This document shows, piece by piece, positions 16,541 through 18,384 of a DNA stretch of 18,384 nt (positions within the stretch are counted from its first letter, which is position 1; each line of letters starts with the position of its first letter). This DNA is from Bacteroidales bacterium. Lineage in GTDB: Bacteria > Bacteroidota > Bacteroidia > Bacteroidales > UBA10428. Position numbers and translations under genes: made by a program. The stretch covers positions 1-18,384 of the forward strand of contig DAOUOU010000035.1 in assembly GCA_030626465.1 (NCBI GenBank), in the 5' to 3' direction. A model generated the notes under the pieces. The model had not been told where the DNA came from and searched no databases. It was given only the letters and a program-made list of their open reading frames with translations.

Positions 16541-17116
16541 TTATAAATCATCCAGTATCTCTTCCATATCAGGGACAAGGGTAAGCAACGCCTTACGCAG
16601 CAGATTTCGTCCGCGACTGATATAGCTTTTTACTGTACCATCGGGCATGCCGGTTATTTCACCAATTTCTTGGTAAGAACGTTCATCCAGATGATACAGT
16701 GTGATAACCGTACGATAACTCGCAGGTAACTTAGCGATTGCTGCCAGTACCAGCCGGTTGAGATCTTCTTTGTCATGTTGTTCCCAGCTCATATTCTGCG
16801 AAAAGTTGAGCACGATCTTTTGATCGGCATCGTGGCTATGGAGATCCGTTTCTTTTTTCCTTTTTCGGAGATAATCCACACATACATGGTGGGTAATCGA
16901 GCCTATCCAGGTCGATAAGCGTGCATGGGCCCTGAAGCGTCTGAGCCCTTTAAATACCTGTAAAAACACTTCCTGGAAAAGATCTTCACAATCACTATTA
17001 TGGCCCACCATTGATATGATGATATGCCAGATCAGGCTCTTATTATTCTCCACCAAAAGTCTGATGGCCGACCGATCACCCTCATTTACTTTTTTGACCA
17101 GTATTTTATCGTCCAT
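16541..17116 (-). CDS. ECF-type RNA polymerase sigma factor (sigma-70 family)
   Basis: A 191-residue protein with sigma region 2 (about 10-85: core-binding DCEDLFQEVFLQVFKGLRRF and DNA-melting LSTWIGSITHHVCVDYLRKRKK), a short linker, and sigma region 4 (about 125-178: LPASYRTVITLYHLDERSYQEIGEITGMPDGTVKSYISRGRNLLRKAL). There is no region 1 or 3, as expected for ECF sigma factors. It directs RNA polymerase to a small regulon. Its own upstream region contains the element TGCAACATTTT-N12-GACT pointing toward it, and the same element points at the divergent gene at 17242, consistent with autoregulation. The downstream small membrane protein (7-bp gap) is the candidate regulator of its activity. 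Confidence 0.93.
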   Translation of the reverse strand: MDDKILVKKVNEGDRSAIRLLVENNKSLIWHIIISMVGHNSDCEDLFQEVFLQVFKGLRRFRAHARLSTWIGSITHHVCVDYLRKRKKETDLHSHDADQKIVLNFSQNMSWEQHDKEDLNRLVLAAIAKLPASYRTVITLYHLDERSYQEIGEITGMPDGTVKSYISRGRNLLRKALLTLVPDMEEILDDL

Positions 17117-17128
17117 TTACAACACATT

Positions 17129-17155
17129 AGTCTTATAATCTGAGAAAATGTTGCA
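17129..17155 (-). promoter_or_regulatory. ECF-like promoter facing the sigma factor gene
   Basis: Read on the - strand, TGCAACATTTT (17155 to 17145) is followed by 12 bases and GACTAAT (GACT at 17132-17129). The AAC core and the 16-17 base distance to the downstream GACT element fit ECF-type -35/-10 geometry. No TAnnTTTG element is present. The transcription start would fall only a few bases before the sigma ATG at 17116, so the leader is very short. The same sequence and spacing occur on the opposite strand at 17182-17208. Confidence 0.55.
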
Positions 17156-17181
17156 CAAGGAAAAGATAATTTATCAATATA

Positions 17182-17208
17182 TGCAACATTTTAGGATTTC
17201 TAACGACT
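17182..17208 (+). promoter_or_regulatory. ECF-like promoter facing the DUF6249-like gene
   Basis: TGCAACATTTT (17182-17192), 12 bases, then GACTCAT (GACT at 17205-17208). It mirrors the - strand element at 17129-17155 in sequence and in spacing; the two 11-mers form a perfect inverted repeat with a 26-nt centre. The start of transcription would be near 17215, leaving a leader of about 27 nt before the ATG at 17242. Confidence 0.55.
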
Positions 17209-17241
17209 CATTGACCATAAAACAATTTAAAAAAATTAATT

Positions 17242-17592
17242 ATGGAAGATGCATTAATAACAGCCATTGTATTCATTGGTATTTATCAGATTATCAAAGT
17301 TTTTACCGATTATCTCCTGAAAAGAAAGATTATCAAGGCAGGACATGTGGATAAGGCCGGAATCCTTGATACACCAAAGGACAAAGAAGAGAACAGTTAT
17401 CCGACACTTAAATGGGGACTGGTGACCTTATTTGCAGGTTTGGGACTTATAGTTATTGAATTGATAGATAAAAACGGCAGTATGGATTGGATGCATAATG
17501 GACATTCCTTTATGCCTGTTGGCATTGAACTTATAGCCATTTCGCTTGGCTTCCTGGTATATTTTATAATCAGTCGGATCAGAAAAAAATAG
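17242..17592 (+). CDS. Small three-TM membrane protein, DUF6249-like
   Basis: A 116-residue protein with three hydrophobic segments: about 3-22 (ALITAIVFIGIYQIIKVF), 57-76 (LKWGLVTLFAGLGLIVIELI) and 94-113 (GIELIAISLGFLVYFIISRI). A polar loop (KAGHVDKAGILDTPKDKEE) lies between the first two. The layout, including the LKWGL start of the second helix, resembles DUF6249 proteins found beside ECF sigma genes in Bacteroidota; I assign the family by recall, with moderate certainty. It is divergent from the sigma gene across a 125-bp gap with matched promoter elements, so it is likely a member of that sigma factor's regulon. Its biochemical function is unknown. Confidence 0.7.
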   Translation: MEDALITAIVFIGIYQIIKVFTDYLLKRKIIKAGHVDKAGILDTPKDKEENSYPTLKWGLVTLFAGLGLIVIELIDKNGSMDWMHNGHSFMPVGIELIAISLGFLVYFIISRIRKK

Positions 17593-17737
17593 GGTTTCTG
17601 TATGTAAGAAGAAATATTATTACAGCTTTGAAAATCTCCACCCTGCTGAATTCATTTGTTTCAAAGCAATAGTATTCGTGATTCATTTCGCATGATTTCA
17701 ATTCAGTCGGGGCAAGAGGTTCAACAACGACTAAGAT

Positions 17738-17773
17738 ACCCGGATGTAGTAAAATATCCGGGTTTCTTTTTCT
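17738..17773 (+). terminator. Rho-independent terminator
   Basis: ACCCGGAT (17738-17745) and ATCCGGGT (17756-17763) form a perfect 8-bp GC-rich stem with a 10-nt loop, followed directly by a T-rich run (TTCTTTTTCT). It points in the + direction and lies 145 bases after the stop codon of the DUF6249-like gene, so the transcript would have an unusually long 3' end. Confidence 0.85.
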
Positions 17774-17845
17774 ACAAGGGAGTTACCCTCCTCTTATCCG
17801 ATCCCTTACATAATAGAAGGCAGGATAATACTAATTCAGCAAATT

Positions 17846-17965
17846 TCAGTTTTCACTTACTTCAACACCCCGCCAGAAAGTGATATACCCTTCGATGTTT
17901 TTTGCCAGTTTCGGGGCTTCAGTATAATACCATGCGGCATCCTTGTTTGCTTTGCCAACGCTCTT
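17846..17965 (-). pseudogene. C-terminal remnant of a DUF427-family gene
   Basis: On the - strand a frame of about 39 codons ends at a TGA (17846-17848). It reads GKANKDAAWYYTEAPKLAKN followed by IEGYITFWRGVEVSEN. This is the conserved C-terminal half of DUF427 proteins (pattern: NKDAAWYYpEPK...AxNIxGYVAFWkGVEV). An in-frame TAA at 17966-17968 closes the frame upstream, and I see no trace of the N-terminal half in any frame beyond it. Intact members are roughly 90-130 residues, so about a third or more survives. Read as a truncated, dead gene. Confidence 0.65.
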
Positions 17966-18130
17966 TTAAAGATTGATTATCGGCACACTACAGAATAACC
18001 TCGTCAGCCCTTCCCTACTCCTGCTTTAAGGCAGGACAAATTTATCTAACACTGTTAAACACATTCTTTATTTGCAACTACACATCTGAAAATTTATAAA
18101 TTAGTACTAATATTTATTTTTATAAGTATT

Positions 18131-18384
18131 ATGAAAGTAGAAATAAACTCACTTACCCAATGGGTTGAAACCTATTCCGGCGATTTGTATTCCTGGGCGT
18201 ACCATAAAGTATCGGATGCCGAACTAGCCAAAGACCTTGTTCAGGATACATTTCTGGCTGCGGCGGAAAAAATTGATGGTTTTAAAGGTGAAAGCTCGCC
18301 CAAAACCTGGCTTTTTTCAATTCTCAACAACAAAATCATCGATATTTATCGAAAAAAGGTAAACCAGCCGGCAAATATGGAAAA
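18131..18384 (+). CDS. ECF-type sigma factor, 5' part only (runs off the window)
   Basis: An ATG at 18131 opens a frame that stays open to the last base (84 complete codons). It starts MKVEINSLTQWVETYSGDLY and continues WAYHKVSDAELAKDLVQDTF, LAAAEKIDGFKGESSPKTWL and FSILNNKIIDIYRKK. This is a complete sigma region 2: core-binding AKDLVQDTF and DNA-melting TWLFSILNNKIIDIYRKK. The subtype, with the WVETYSGDLYSWA N-terminus, is one that in Bacteroidota is usually followed by a very short zf-HC2 protein like the one ending at position 138. Region 4 and the partner lie beyond the window. No clear promoter is visible upstream. Confidence 0.9.
   Translation, partial: MKVEINSLTQWVETYSGDLYSWAYHKVSDAELAKDLVQDTFLAAAEKIDGFKGESSPKTWLFSILNNKIIDIYRKKVNQPANME

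Larger units (their letters stand above)
17593..18130. other. 538-bp intergenic region without an intact gene
   Basis: Holds a 9-bp inverted repeat GCTTTGAAA (17625-17633) / TTTCAAAGC (17659-17667), a strong + strand terminator at 17738-17773, a DUF427 gene fragment on the - strand at 17846-17965, and a small hairpin TCCTGC/GCAGGA (18019-18036). Two overlapping AT-rich palindromes lie at 18091-18111, just before the next sigma gene. I see no tRNA, no intact coding region and no insertion sequence. The mixture of debris suggests a decayed stretch. Confidence 0.6.

Noticed and set aside
17656..17883. 75-codon reading frame on the + strand
   Set aside because: It runs straight through the intrinsic terminator hairpin and overlaps the DUF427 remnant; composition does not look like a protein.
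18001..18006. TCGTCA as another copy of the TGACGA operator
   Set aside because: Single isolated 6-mer, expected by chance, far from the PUL.
18071..18080. TTTGCAAC as a third copy of the ECF -35 element, before the second sigma gene
   Set aside because: No GACT or CG-containing -10 element at the expected 16-17 base distance and the downstream part of the 11-mer does not match.
1..18384. CRISPR arrays, tRNA or rRNA genes, transposases
   Set aside because: No regularly spaced repeats, cloverleaf-like sequence or transposase motifs seen on either strand.

Overview
The window comes from a Bacteroidota genome. The evidence is a SusC/SusD pair, type IX secretion (T9SS) C-terminal tags, TAnnTTTG-type promoters, A-rich leaders without Shine-Dalgarno sequences, and ECF sigma factors with HxxxCxxC anti-sigma partners. 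A marine or anaerobic member of the Bacteroidia (Marinilabiliales or Prolixibacteraceae type) is plausible, but the lineage is my inference.

Positions 1-138 hold the 3' end of a zf-HC2 anti-sigma-like gene. Positions 151-16063 form one polysaccharide utilization locus (PUL), all on the + strand. In order it contains: a membrane-spanning sensor/transcription factor (beta-propeller, Y_Y_Y domain, TM helix, coiled coil, LuxR-type HTH); a 350-bp regulatory gap with repeated TGACGA motifs and a promoter; SusC; SusD; a T9SS-tagged multidomain glycan-binding protein with a CBM9-like module; a structured gap with a 14-bp inverted repeat; an MFS sugar porter with an unusual periplasmic insert; a cytoplasmic GH43 beta-xylosidase-type enzyme; and two tandem GH26 enzymes, one a lipoprotein and one T9SS-secreted. 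The GH26 pair carries the GYEF and EATP catalytic motifs I associate with beta-1,3-xylanases rather than the HE motif of beta-mannanases. The locus has no GH10/GH11 xylanase, alpha-glucuronidase, arabinofuranosidase or esterase.

The simplest model is a beta-1,3-xylan (algal homoxylan) PUL. The secreted GH26 cuts the polymer outside the cell, and the binding protein and SusCD capture and import the fragments. The lipoprotein GH26 trims them, the MFS porter moves short products across the inner membrane, and the GH43 releases xylose in the cytoplasm. The membrane regulator would sense a fragment in the periplasm and activate the susC promoter through the TGACGA sites. The substrate is inferred, not proven.

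Positions 16139-17592 are a separate regulatory module. An ECF sigma factor and a small two-TM protein lie on the - strand, and a three-TM DUF6249-like protein is divergent on the + strand. The shared 125-bp gap carries two matching promoter-like elements facing outward (TGCAACATTTT-N12-GACT on each strand), which suggests that one sigma factor drives both arms and itself. Positions 17593-18130 are non-coding and contain a strong intrinsic terminator and a truncated DUF427 remnant. A second ECF sigma factor starts at 18131 and runs off the window.
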